From assembly GCA_009760855.2 (NCBI GenBank), contig WPIO01000011.1:1494001-1558000 (forward strand): a DNA stretch of 64,000 nucleotides, in the 5' to 3' direction. The stretch is from Cristatella mucedo. Taxonomy: Eukaryota > Bryozoa > Phylactolaemata > Cristatellidae. The position numbers and the translations under genes are program-made. Every line of letters starts with the position of its first letter. Within the stretch, counting starts at the first letter, position 1. Below the pieces are notes generated by a model, which was not told the origin of the DNA, searched no databases, and saw only the letters and a program-made list of their open reading frames with translations. Shown here in pieces: positions 33,298 to 54,919 of this stretch.

Positions 33298-33427
33298 AGC
33301 CACCGGATCTTAGCCCAGGGGTAAGGCACTTTTTCACGATCCATCCGGATCGTGAGTTCGTGTCCTGGGGCAGACAATTCTATGTTGCTTGCTGAAAGCG
33401 GGTTGATAGCCGCCAAGGATCTTCTGC

Positions 33428-33432
<5 letters not shown>
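33298..33432 (+). mobile_element. tRNA-SINE-like element, diverged subfamily
   Basis: An A-box-like TTAGCCCAGGGGTAAGGC and a GATCGTGAGTTCGTGTCC B-box-like region precede a GTTGATAGCCGCCAAGGATC body. The architecture matches the main SINE family but the head differs. The copy ends in a TA run. Confidence 0.6.
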
Positions 33433-33525
<93 letters not shown>

Positions 33526-33543
33526 GTATGTATATATATATAT
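33433..33543. repeat. (TA)n microsatellite
   Basis: About 110 bases of TA interrupted by AATA and TGTATG variants, directly after a SINE-like body. Confidence 0.95.
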
Positions 33544-33609
33544 GAGGCGGTTTGATCGTCTGACCTTTGTCTTTATATTTATCTGTATCGGACTGCCTTC
33601 CATATCCAT

Positions 33610-33750
33610 AACTATGTTGTTCTTATTGTTTATTGAGCATTTTACCACTAACCATTCGACCGCGCTTCCTTTTCAGCAAATTTAAAGTGCTTAGAAAGAG
33701 ATTGAGTCCTCCGAGGGTGCTATACCAAATGTTTTTCATTATGTAATAAT
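33610..33750 (+). mobile_element. LINE 3' UTR tail fragment
   Basis: TTATTGAGCATTTTACCACT through TCCGAGGGTGCTATACCAAA, the last 140 bases of the tail family. Confidence 0.75.
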
Positions 33751-33832
33751 CAGTCAGTTTTGCTCTAGCATTCAAGCCTGGTGGGATTTGCACCCCACAG
33801 GCTTTGAGCCAAACAGTTAAGTTCGATACAAA

Positions 33833-34271
33833 TTGCGCTGGACGCCTGTTACCCTCCGTCGCTATCGAATAGACTTATTTATTCTGGCTCCTGCCTGCCA
33901 ATCAGAACTACTCCACCACCAGGCCAATGATCGCACGACCCGCAGTTCTGAGTCGAATCGTCTAGCTATACCTCATACGTACCTAAAAACCTATGGAGAC
34001 AGTGCATTCAGTATGTATGCTCCTTAAACTGACTCCCGACGACGCGGGTCACAACGTCCCCTCACATTAAGCCTAAGCCGTTTAAAAAGAAGCAAAAAAC
34101 CATCTATTTATTACAGCATTTAGTGGGTCTTTGTGATTAATCCTTCGTGTGCACATGCGTGCTTGCACTGTGATTGCTGCTTTCGGATGTTAATATCAAT
34201 CATTTGACAATGCTTTCTACATAGTATCTGTAAAGTGCCTACAACGAGATTCAGTTCTCTGAGGGCACTAT

Positions 34272-34312
<41 letters not shown>

Positions 34313-34325
34313 TTATTGTTATTAT
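33833..34325 (+). mobile_element. LINE ORF2 tail plus 3' UTR
   Basis: A frame with LAPACQSELLHHQANDRTTR and TYGDSAFSMYAP is the LAPxYLSELL...TFGDRAFS block. The 3' UTR with TTTAAAAAGAAGCAAAAAAC and ATTTAGTGGGTC follows, ending GAGGGCACTATACAA and an AT run. Confidence 0.8.
34273..34310. repeat. (AT)n microsatellite
   Basis: Nineteen AT units forming the expanded tail of the preceding LINE copy. Confidence 0.95.
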
Positions 34326-35129
34326 TTTTTTTATATTTATGCTGTGGACATAGAATTTTACCTTTCAGGGATTGACACTCTTCGTTGCTGCCACGCTCAG
34401 CTACTGTCGACTCAACATCGGGGTTTTGGTGCTGCACCTACGAGTAGCGGGCCGTGCCCCAAGACTCAAACATTCACCGGTGTCTGTATGCGGCTGGCAA
34501 GAATTAGCATCTCAAAGTTTTGGAGGGGGCGAGGCGGGCGGAGGGGAAGCAAGGGGATCGGACTGGAGCGAGGCGGGCGGAGGGAGAGCAAGGGGCAGAG
34601 GGGAGCGGGGAATCGGAGCGGAGCGAGGGGCAGAGGGGAGCGGGGAATCGGAGCGGAGCGAGGGGGCAGAGGGGAGCGGGGAATCGGAGCGGAGCGAGGG
34701 GGCAGAGGGGAGCGGGGAATCGGAGGGGAGCGAGGGGGCAGAGGGAAGCGGGGAATCGGAGGGGAGCGAGGGGGCAGAGGGGAGCGGGAGATTGCTTGGG
34801 CGGGGCAACGTGGGGGGACTGAATGTATCGCGGGGGGGGGGGGGGGGGGGCAGGCGGAGGGAGGAGAGACTTGCCGGGGCACTGACGCTCCGCGAGCGGC
34901 CGCGAGCGCTCATCGACACTCGGGTTGCCTTCGAAGACCTCCGAAGACTACGCCTTTCGGACTTTCTTCGTTTGTTGAGGAGCGTTGGCCCTACTTATAT
35001 GCTTGCACGTCGTTCCCTTTCAAAGTCAAGACGCGGCAGCGCCCGCGGAGCGCTCTTATATCCGAGAGACGCGCCGACTGAATTCTTCTGCTGCTGGAGG
35101 CCGCATGCGGACCCCAGCAGGGCAAAGAG
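34326..35129. other. Gene-free 3' flank of FREP-like gene
   Basis: Dominated by a G-rich minisatellite (34585-34800) and a poly-G run near 34831-34852. Long plus-strand frames through the minisatellite are repeat artefacts. Confidence 0.5.
34585..34800. repeat. G-rich minisatellite, about 35-36 bp unit
   Basis: Six or so tandem copies of a unit built on GCAGAGGGGAGCGGGGAATC followed by GGAG(C/G)GGAGCGAGGG. Unit length varies by one G. The purine strand has many runs of three to five G. Confidence 0.9.
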
Positions 35130-35135
35130 TTTATT
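35130..35135 (-). terminator. Candidate polyadenylation signal of the FREP-like gene
   Basis: AATAAA on the minus strand, about 420 nt beyond the stop at 35552. It is the first canonical hexamer that I noticed downstream. Confidence 0.45.
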
Positions 35136-35551
35136 CGACTAGATTCCCTTGAGAGAGAAAAAAAGAAAATACACACATCCGCCCCGAGGCGCTCAACTGA
35201 CGGCGGCCTCCCGCCGCGCGGCAGCTCTGACAAATCTCGAGAATAATTCAACGCAAAAAAGGCGGAAGACACGTCGCTTGCTAGAGCGAGCGAAGCCGCT
35301 GCGAGCCCGGCTCGTGGGTCGCGTCGAGCCGAGCTCGACCGGATGCTTCGGGGGCGGAGCTCGATTGAGCGCTCCGTAGCGGCCTCGCTCGCTCGTATGC
35401 GCAGGATGGCGGCAGCCCGCCGCACAACGGCTCGGCCGCGAGGCAGCAGCGAAGGCCGTCTCGCGGCGACCTCACTGCTGACTCTCGGAGTAGCGAGCGA
35501 CCTCCGCGGCTGCGGACGACCGCTGCTTCGCCGGGCGCCGGAGGCGGCCGC

Positions 35552-45759
<10,208 letters not shown>

Positions 45760-46573
45760 GACGGCACTAGGTCCGTCCGCTCCAGACGCGCTCGGTTGGC
45801 TTGAGCGAGTGAGAGCTCTCACTGCGCCCACTCAGACTGAGGTGACGCGACTCGAGCACTGACTGCGGCTCGAGCCGACGGAAATCTATCGCAAGTGTGC
45901 CGCACCGTTGCGGCGTTCGAAGCACCGCCCGCGCGAAGCTAATCAGCAGCCCTGATCGGCACCACATGGGGCCGGCCGGTGGCGCGTAATCGCCGTTCGA
46001 GCAAATTGGCCGGTTCGCCCGCCCATTCACACGGCATTGGCGCGAACGGACGAGGGCGAGCCCGCAGTCAAACGCTCCCCGCAGCTGGTCGATACGGGAG
46101 ACCGGTTCGGGAGGAGGCAGATAAAAAAACAGGGGGTGGTTTCTTCCTGTGAGCTATCACCGTCTTCGGCTTCGGCCGCCAGAGCGTGCTTGTGCTCTAC
46201 TGCTTGCAACACGACGCTCGACGTTAGGTGTCCGACGCTGCTGCTGCAGATGCCGACGTACTGCGCTTGCGCTACGACGATGGCTTCGATACCGTGGCCA
46301 GTGCGGTTCGGTTGCATTTACTTTGGAGCAAGGGACGCGCCCCATCGAGCCGCCGCATTTATTTTTGCCGTCGCCCATCCGCATCCGGTCTTTCTCCTCC
46401 GCAGCGGCGGCAGTACCAAAACAATCGCTCGCGAGTTCGGACCAAGACAGGCCCAGTCAAGCCACAGCTGCGAGGTGGTGCGAAAGTGCGCGAAGCTCAT
46501 AGGGAGGGAGCGACCTCGGATAAGATTTGCCTCAACAGTTCGTCCGGCGCATCTGCCGCCTGGCCAGTCATGT
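45760..46573. promoter_or_regulatory. GC-rich 5' region of the FREP-like gene
   Basis: CpG-dense sequence directly upstream of the signal-peptide exon with no supported coding region. Likely 5' UTR and promoter. No TATA box or clear binding-site cluster was found by eye. Confidence 0.35.
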
Positions 46574-47290
46574 CTACCCTGCCCTATATACGGTCATTCC
46601 CAGGCGAAATCCGCCTCGTAGTGGTGCATACCCAGCGATACATATTTTGTTGCACAACTCTGGCTCCATTAACGTCTGATCAATAGAAGCCTCCAAGACT
46701 GAGACATTACTGGCGGACTTAGGTCTGGTCGTGTCCTCAACAGCCTTAACTTCCAACAAGAAACCAAGTTTGGCATCAAAATTTGTGAGCCGGGTACACC
46801 TCTTAGTAGTTTCTTGTTGGATATAGTCTAAGCTGTCCTTCATGATTCTTGGAATCTCTGCCGAGAGACCAACATCTTGAGAGAGTTCTCCAGGCATCTA
46901 CTCACATCTTCTTTTGGCATCTAGCAGTAATTTTCGTCACGGGTCTTCTCGAAGTCTTGACAGCTCAATATCAAGAGAGTGGAAGTCACAGGCGTCTTTG
47001 ATGTTCATCTTTCGATCCTGCAGTATTTTCTGAACGCGGTCAATCTTCCATAAGCTACTGTACCAAAATGGCAAGAGCCAAAAACGTTTAAAGTTCAAAA
47101 TACAATGTAGGAGACTACCAGCTCCACTCCTTTTTTAAAGTCCTCAGACGGTTGTTCCAAAAGATCTACAAAGCTGTTCAGTCTGTCATTGATAACTTAT
47201 ACAACCTCGAACTCTTGTACACCACCTTGTTGCAGTCACGTTTGATAATGCTGGCTAAGACTTTCTCCAGCTCTTCTCACCTGAGGATTT
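46574..47290 (-). pseudogene. Decayed hAT-like (ZMYM1/DUF4371-type) transposase fragment
   Basis: Minus-strand frames, broken by at least three frameshifts, read in order: EELEKVLASIIKRDCNKVVY, NSFVDLLEQPSEDFKKGVEL, KIDRVQKILQDRKMNIKDAC with FHSLDIELSRLRED, then LDAKRRCE and TKRCTRLTNFDAKLGFLLEV. The third block resembles the helix found in DUF4371/ZMYM1-type hAT proteins, before the C-terminal dimerisation region. I am not certain of the family; the pseudogene state is clear. Confidence 0.45.
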
Positions 47291-48569
47291 ATCTTTAAAA
47301 GAATAAGTAGGGTGTTCTCTATTGTTCCAAAAAGGTAATAATAATTATAGAATATTGACTGGCATCATGAACTGCACAGCCAGTTAAGTAAGCCTAGCTT
47401 GTGTGGTGTAATAGTGTGTCAGTGCTTAGCCGCGGCACACTTACTCTCTCTTTACGAAGCGTAGCAGGCCGGGCTTGTCCTTGACACCACGAAGTCCGCC
47501 TGTGGCAGGCAGGACGGGGCGAGCAGACGGGAAGGGCAGTTGGAGCGTGGAAGGAGGGGTGAACGGCCGCGTGCTCGTTGCTAAGTGCTAGTGGTTAAGG
47601 CCCCCTCGGCGTTTCAGCATCGTTGCGCGTGCGCCGCCAGAGCGGCACGCTGCAGCTTGCACTGTCTGTAAACATGCTTAACTAGCTAGCTCAGCCAGCA
47701 GTCAGTCAAGTCCGTTGAAACAAGGACTTTCACAATCCATTTTGCTTTTGGCACCCCCTTGATCTCGGCGCAGGGGAACATCTGTTCCCCCTCCTGCTCA
47801 CCGCGCCTCTGGCTGACGGGGTCGCACAATGGGTGCAGGCGCTTTTTCAACCGGCGAGCTCACCTCACCTTTACCGCCGGTTGGTGGCGCCTTTCGCGTC
47901 CTCCTATGCACTGCCGCTACCGCTCCGGCAGCTGCCTGCGTCAATAATCCGACCGAGCACGATTGAATCGAATGGATTTGAACGAAGGCACTTCGAAGGC
48001 AGGCGAGGTGCAGCTCAATCGTGCTCAGGCTCCAGGGAAGTAGATCGCCACCCGAGGTGGATCAGCACCCACTGCCACCTTGCGAGAGTGCCCCTAGCGT
48101 TCGTTTCGCAACGTGGCGAAAATTCGCAAGCGCCTACTCGACCGACTTCAGGACTCTCTCGGGCGCTGAACCGCAGCCCTATAGGATAGGGGTTCGCCGG
48201 AAACGATGCGAACGGAATGAGTACGCTTGTCTGCCTAGAAAGCGTTGTCAGCCCGGGTCATCTCGACCGCGGTTCCGACGCGTACGTCACTCGAAGCATC
48301 GTCGTTCGTCCTAGCTGCGGTCTGCAGCTCAGCGGTAGGCAGAGCTGCTAGTGCTAGCGCTAGAACTTACTGCTCGCCGGCGCCGGTCGTACGAGACCCA
48401 CCCGGCACGGTGTCTCTCACAAGTAAGCATCATGCAGTGAGGCATCTAACTGCTTATGCCGAATGGAGGCATCCAGCCTACCATTTTCTTATGCATTTCG
48501 TCAGAAGACGCTACGGCTTTGACGAATTTGGTCGGTCAAAGCCTAGCCTGCCGGCTGAACTGCAGGATT
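47291..48569. other. No gene recognised
   Basis: GC-rich middle (47.4-48.4 kb) without recognisable coding sequence or repeat. Confidence 0.4.
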
Positions 48570-48738
48570 GAGCTGGGATGGCTCACTAGGTAAGGCGGTT
48601 GCTTTTCACTACCTCGGTCCCGGAGTCGTGGGTTCGAATCCTGCGGTGGGCGATCCTACATTGCCGTTGCAAGTGGTGGTGGTAGCCTTTAAGGCTTTTC
48701 TGTCGCTATACAAAAAGAGGCTGTTAAATCAGCTAGTA
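48570..48738 (+). mobile_element. tRNA-derived SINE, reference copy
   Basis: Best plus-strand copy. A box GATGGCTCACTAGGTAAGGC, then the B box GGAGTCGTGGGTTCGAATCC at tRNA spacing. The tRNA-unrelated body GTGGTGGTAGCCTTTAAGGC follows, with the end TCGCTATACAAAAAGAGGCT and TTAAATCAGCTAG. RNA polymerase III would read the two boxes. No long target-site duplication is obvious. Confidence 0.92.
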
Positions 48739-50116
48739 CTGGCACTACAACCAGACCCACAGAAGCCCTGATTTATCAATGCTACAACTGGGCGAAAAAG
48801 TAAAAGTAATGAACACATATTTACACAGCCTCATTTCTATAAAAGAACCTGAGCGGTTTTCACCCAGCTTGCAGCAGGCGAGTTGCCTGTTGCAGGATTT
48901 GAGCTCACCGCCGCGACGGTGAAATCGGAGCACCTCACATTTGCGAAAAACCATGACAATTGTAAAACACGTATGGTAAGTTCATGGTGCATTATAGCTG
49001 CTGCTGCAACACCCACGTGTCGCCATGGATAGGCAGCTACTAAGTACTAAGGAAGTATTATCAACATCCAATTTACCTACGTCGATGTAAGATGCTTACC
49101 TTATTCTTCTCATGGCACATCACAACTTTCTGGACGGTTTTGGCATTTTATTACTACCGTCGTAAGTGATGATAGAATTGAGACCAAGGCAAAATGTCCA
49201 GTATTAACCGGCTAGAACCATAGCAGACTGCTGTCAGCAAAAAACGCATCAAAACGAAGGAGGCAGAGCTACACGGAGAACACAATGACATGCCTGACCG
49301 ATAGCTTACACGTATACACGTTGGATCCACACCTGCCAGGCCAATAAGATCAGTGACCTCGAGGTTGGTACAACTAAATTAATAGCAAAGCTCTCTGCCA
49401 CTAAGACCAACAGTTCACTCACACATCAAGCAATTATATTCATCCCACGGATCAGGATAGTAGAATTAAATCCTGCCTCACTATTCCATGGCAAATTAGT
49501 TTTAAAATGGATTTTCTCTGGGATCATTTGAATTGACAATCATCTTCGATACTAACTCGTCGGAGAAAAGCCACGGTATAACTACAGACAAGTGGAATCT
49601 ATTTGCATAATGCTGGGCATGCAGGCCAGCTCAACTACGACGGCATGCACTTCACGGATGATGACACATTGATGGATCATAGAAGGCCTCGCACAATGAG
49701 GATGGTGTGCATAACAGTGCCATATATACAAAGCCATGTAGTGACCATGTTTTATGAGTGCGACACAAAACTAGATTACCTTGGTAGAAAACGGACACGT
49801 GCTAGGGTTACGCAGAAATAACCGGCTTTAAACAAAACAATGAAGCAAAATCAGAAGGGTAGCACTACAAATAAGGTACATGTACAACAGGCTCAATTAC
49901 CGGCATGTGGCCAAAAGGCTGTTAACCAGTATCCACGGTACATCTGACATACCACACAGCATAGAGAGCGCTGCAATGTCAGCAGTCAGCAAGCCACTGA
50001 GGACAACACATACAACTACTTCGGCTGGCAGCTGACTCCTTATTCCGGGTTCGAGGTCACTTGGACAGAGCTCACTTGTCGCCGATGGCATGGCCCTCTC
50101 AAAATCAGCCGACACA
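48739..50116. other. 3' side of zinc-finger gene; no other gene
   Basis: Presumably includes its 3' UTR. I saw no further exon and no recognised repeat. The polyadenylation site is not determined. Confidence 0.4.
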
Positions 50117-52326
50117 CTAGCTTGTGGGCAATACCATCATATCAACGAGATTGCCACTGCCGTCCACAGCTGCTGCAGCAACAGCTTCGTCGTCCAAAGT
50201 GTGCTGCAAACCAAGAAAGCAACTGACACATGGCAAATAATATCCATGAACCAACTGCTCACTCTACTCCTATAATAAACTAGGTTTGTTAATCAGTTGG
50301 TCTGTCACAGACACCGACGTCACGTTTACATTGAGCCTTTGGTGTGATATATACAGTACTATGACGACGGCACATCAATGATAAGGGCCAAAAAAAGGAC
50401 TTTCTAATCTGTATTTTTAGCTCAAACACTGTCACAGCTGAAACTGAACATGAACGCTGAGCCAAGGAAACCACTCACTGCCGAACCTCAAAAGAAACGT
50501 CACACACGACAAACTCGGCAACAAACTAAAGAAGCTCGAGAGCTTTCTGGTGTAAAAGTCCACCGAATGCCTGATTCAGGACACAGGTCAAAAAAGGAAA
50601 GAGAAGAAACCGAAGGTGAAATTCGAGCACTTATTCTGCTGCGGTGCACAGCCCGACAGTAGGTCGGACTCACTAGCCAGGCTGGGCTTGTCACTAGGTC
50701 AGCTAGCACTCAAACTCGCATTGTAATGAAACACCAAAATTTCCGTGATTTTTCGCGGGCAAAAGCTAGAAGGATTAGAGAAGTTGCAGGGCGAGCTGTA
50801 AAAACAGTAGCCTATATGGAATTTAAGCTATAGTCTCACTGCAGAGAGTGAGCGATAAAGAAGACAGCACTGGCAGGTGAGCCCGACGAAAAGGCAAACA
50901 TTAGGCAATCGATACTTACTTTAGAGATTTCATTGTCGGTCACAACCACACCGGACGGCATTATGTGTACAGTTCCAGCTGCATCCAATTCTGACGCATC
51001 TATGCCGGATGCTGCTGCTGCAGTCAGCGCGAGCTGCACGAGAGAAGAAGCTCCGATGATGTGGCCAGTGCCGCCCGTGCTGTCCACTATCATGCCAGAG
51101 ACACCGTCTACTTCGGCAGCAGCAGCAGCTGCAAGCTGCTGCAACGTGCTGGCATCAATCTCGGTGGCCTCAACCTGTAAGCAGATCAGCAGTCTCCAGT
51201 GCATCAGTAGCAACTGGCTGATGCTACTGATCGAAAAACGGCAGCTCCTTTATGCTTGCAGCCAAGCAGCCCCAAATGTTGCACTGCATAGGTAACGCCT
51301 TGCCTTGTTTACCTTTACTTGTTTACATTTAGTCAAAATTCTACACCATCGAGGTTCTCCCATTAGTTTGTTCTTATAGACCAGACAAGACAGCTTAGAA
51401 GCTGGTAGCCTCTATTCCTCTCCAGATAAGGGAGGTCATAAAGAATCATGATATGCTGACACCATACTAAATGCATACACCAGCAGCATTTATGTTGGTT
51501 ATTTGGGCTGTCAATAAATATTTCACATGCTTTGCATAACTTTAGTATGGCTGACATTGCAGGAAACTCTCTTATTACCCAAATGAATTTACAAGTCACA
51601 GCAGTGGTGGCCATACAAGGAGGATTTTTTTGCATGAGCTAAACGAATCCAGTCAGAAAAGTGGATGGCACGATGCCTAGCCAGGTGGGAAGTAGATCTG
51701 AGAGATAGGCTAGAGCCAAAGAATGGAGTGACCTAATAGTGAGCAACAAAACCTTGAAGTCGATCCGTTGCTTGATTGGTAGCCAGTGCAGGTCGGCAAG
51801 AAGTGGTGTGATGTGGCAACTGCGACTCTCACGACAGACAAGCCAAGCTTCAGAGTTTTGCATCAAATGAAAGCGCATTAATGCACAAGCCGGCAGACCA
51901 GCAAGCAGTGAGTTGGAAAGTTGTTGGTTGCTCGGGATACTGCAATAGCAGTATCATTTTGCATGCTTTTGTACCAGGTAAGGAAAGCAAGGTGATAGCA
52001 CAGACGATTTTATTAATGTGGCTATTTCCTGCAAACCTTGTTTTGGGAGATTTTGTTGGCCAGAAGTCCATAAAATGCTGAAATATTTGATGTTATATCC
52101 TCATGCCCAGGGTGCGAACAGTTTGTGTGTAAGTTAGGATGTCCATGAGTTTTGTTGTGCTGCACAAGCCAGTGACAGCAAAGAGCAGAATGCCCAGATG
52201 GTCGGTCATGCTCATCAATGAGCAGTTGCGTAAGGTACAGAATTCATGACGACAGCCCGACAAACAATAGCAAATTAATGTTTGAGTAGATTTGGTTGCA
52301 AAGCCATATACCAAAATTCGCGTGTG

Positions 52327-52374
<48 letters not shown>

Positions 52375-54919
52375 GCTGGCCCGAAAAATCAACACATCGT
52401 GGAAATGAACAGAAATCTGAAATTTTGCCATTTTACAAAATCACTGCCAAAAATACTACCACGGGATAAGATTAATACGAGGAAGCAGTAAATGTACCAG
52501 ATTGTGCATGTTACCATCTCCGCTGGAATGACAGGTACAGGAAAACATGCACAATTAACTGGCTTGGCAGTTTCACATAGGTGTGAAAGCAGTTGCGGTT
52601 TTCGAAGGGTTTTTTGGCAGCACAATCAGAAGATAATGAAGTAAGATTTTAGGATATGCCAGATATACCTCTTTAGAAAGATACATCCTAACAACTATGT
52701 TGGGCACTTGTTAGGAGAATAATAATAACACTAGCTGATTTAACAGCCACTTTGTATAGCGACAGAAGAGCCTTAAAGGCTATCACCACTGCTTGCATTA
52801 GCAGTAAAGGATGGCCCACCGCAGGATTCTAACTACTACCTCGAAATCGAGGTCGTGAAAAGCAACTGCCTTACCTAGTGTGCCATCACGGCTCTTGAGA
52901 CTTGTTTTGTGCATGCATGTACACAGGCCAGATCTGGTTTGAGAATATAAAAGAAATCGGTAGTGCAGTTAGAGCAAGAAACCAGCTCACTACGTTTCTT
53001 GATGAAAAAAGAACCGTACAGCACGACAATACTGTTTTAGAAGTCTTGGCAAACATATGATGCCAAAATAATGGTGACCTGCATGGGTTATAATGTGTAC
53101 CCTGAAATTATGAGACTGTAGTTTAATTTAATGCATGTATTTACAAACTGGGATAGCTAAAACCAGGACACAATTTTAAACAATTCTTTAATTCCTCGTT
53201 ACCACAAAACGCGGTTCAATTTTTTTCCTTTTCACCGAATTTTAGCATATCTTCGAACTACACCAAACTTATGGTTGTGAATGCTCAAACACGCACGCTT
53301 TAAACTTTCAACGATTGCTGAAAAAATGCCCAACACGGTTGGTGAGATAAATTTTCATTGAGTCAGATACTAGACGCATCCAGTAAATCTTACTTTGCAG
53401 TGCTTCAACGGCACTAGAAAATAGCAAGAATGGTGACTATGTCGGTAGCCAGAAATCAACCCAGTTACTATAAAAGCAGGGCCATTGCGAATATTAATCA
53501 CCTGGTAAGATAACTAGGTTGGTAGCATGTCTGATTTGCTACAAATATTGCTAACTCAAGCAAACCGCTTGTGCTCTGGTAAATCTTGTTTGCCTCCACT
53601 CGATGAAAAAACTGAATTATCAGAGAATATATAGGTCGATCCTCAGGGTGCATAGATCGGGCCAACACAATATTTCATTTGCATAGTATCCTAAGAGAAA
53701 TTAATCTCTATTCAGGCACTTCACATTTGCCACGGGGTTCGAGCCCATGACATCGGTCATTATGTACATTCACCTTGACCTCGATTTGATACCAGCACCT
53801 TAACCACTGGGCCAAACTAGCAAGGCTGCTTCCAGCTGCTCCCCTCCAGACTTTTAGGGATTGCAGGCGTTCACGCATTTATTCAAACCGTTGTGGGCAT
53901 CGCTATCTCGACCGAAGGACAACAGCCACTCTTATGTATTTCGCTTTGCAGAAGTCGGAGCACTGACATATGGTCTTAGGAGACACTGGAACTGGCGAAC
54001 GGTTCGAACCGACCTGGATTGGGGTGGCACAGGGGTCAAACCAATCTCGACTACAAGGAGCTAAGTTTCATTTGCAATCACAGAGCCCTAGCAGCAGTAA
54101 GACATCTGCAGACAAAAATCGCGAATTGCAGGTACATCGCGGTAGAGGTACTAAGAGGGCTGGGCTTTTCATTTTGCCAGCAGGCCGTACCTGCATGCCG
54201 CTACCATCTGCGGCAGACATTGCAGTCACAGTGGTGCCATCTTCATAGTGAGTCACGAGGTGTTCCTGGACAGCCCCAAAATCTCCAAACGTCTCCTGGC
54301 AATAACCACACATGTATCTAAAACAAAAGCAGCAGTATGTTTCAACTATGTCGTGTAAAGCGATATAATAAATAAATAAAAGGTGGAGCTGATTTAACAG
54401 CATCATTTGTATAGCAGCAAAAGATTCGTTACCGGCTATCCCCCCATTTGCAGTGGGCAATAAAGGATCGCCCACTGCAAGACTCCAACCCACGACCTAA
54501 GCCGTGAAGAGCAAGCAGCTTACCTCTTGGGAGAACAGCAAGGCAGCAGACCCTAAGGAGCTCTTACCAACGAGAAGGAATGGTCATGACAGACCACCTG
54601 CATACATAGCTGTGCCTCAGCTGCCAATTTAAGATAGCGGCTATGAAGACTAACCACTTTAGAAGCATGCATTGCCCTGAAGCACTTCTTTTGGGCCACA
54701 CAATGCTAACGGTAGCACTCACCTCTGTGGCTGCTGCAACTGTTCCTCCGGAGCCTGATTTGCCACATACGATGCATGAACCTGACACTTGTCCTGATGG
54801 GTCTTCAGAGTGTGTCGTTGTTGATAGGTTTTTCCACAACCGCAAGGATACGTCTGTGGTTTGTGCACGGCCTTGTGTGCACTCAGGTTGGTGCTCGTTT
54901 TAAAGCTCTTCCCACAAGA
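50117..54919 (-). CDS. Zinc-finger gene, 3' exons
   Basis: 54919-54723 (rest of one finger plus the CxC finger), 54317-54191 (last finger, YMCGYCQETFGDFGAVQEHL), 51174-50920 (Ala/Val-rich, GMIVDSTGGTGHIIG), and 50203-50117 (HTLDDEAVAAAAVDGSGNLV, stop). The last acceptor, TTTCTTGGTTTGCAG, is strong. Confidence 0.85.

Noticed and set aside
34344-35142. Two overlapping 245- and 256-codon Gly/Glu/Arg frames
   Set aside because: They follow the G-rich minisatellite in two frames at once; no start context, no domain, no splice partners.
49897-50115. 72-codon minus-strand frame just after the zinc-finger stop
   Set aside because: Different frame from the terminal exon and beyond its TAG; no acceptor at its start. 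Treated as 3' UTR.
50450-50662. Lys/Arg-rich 70-codon plus-strand frame
   Set aside because: Lies in the last intron of the zinc-finger gene on the other strand; short, ends in a stop, no recognisable domain. A decayed insertion cannot be excluded.
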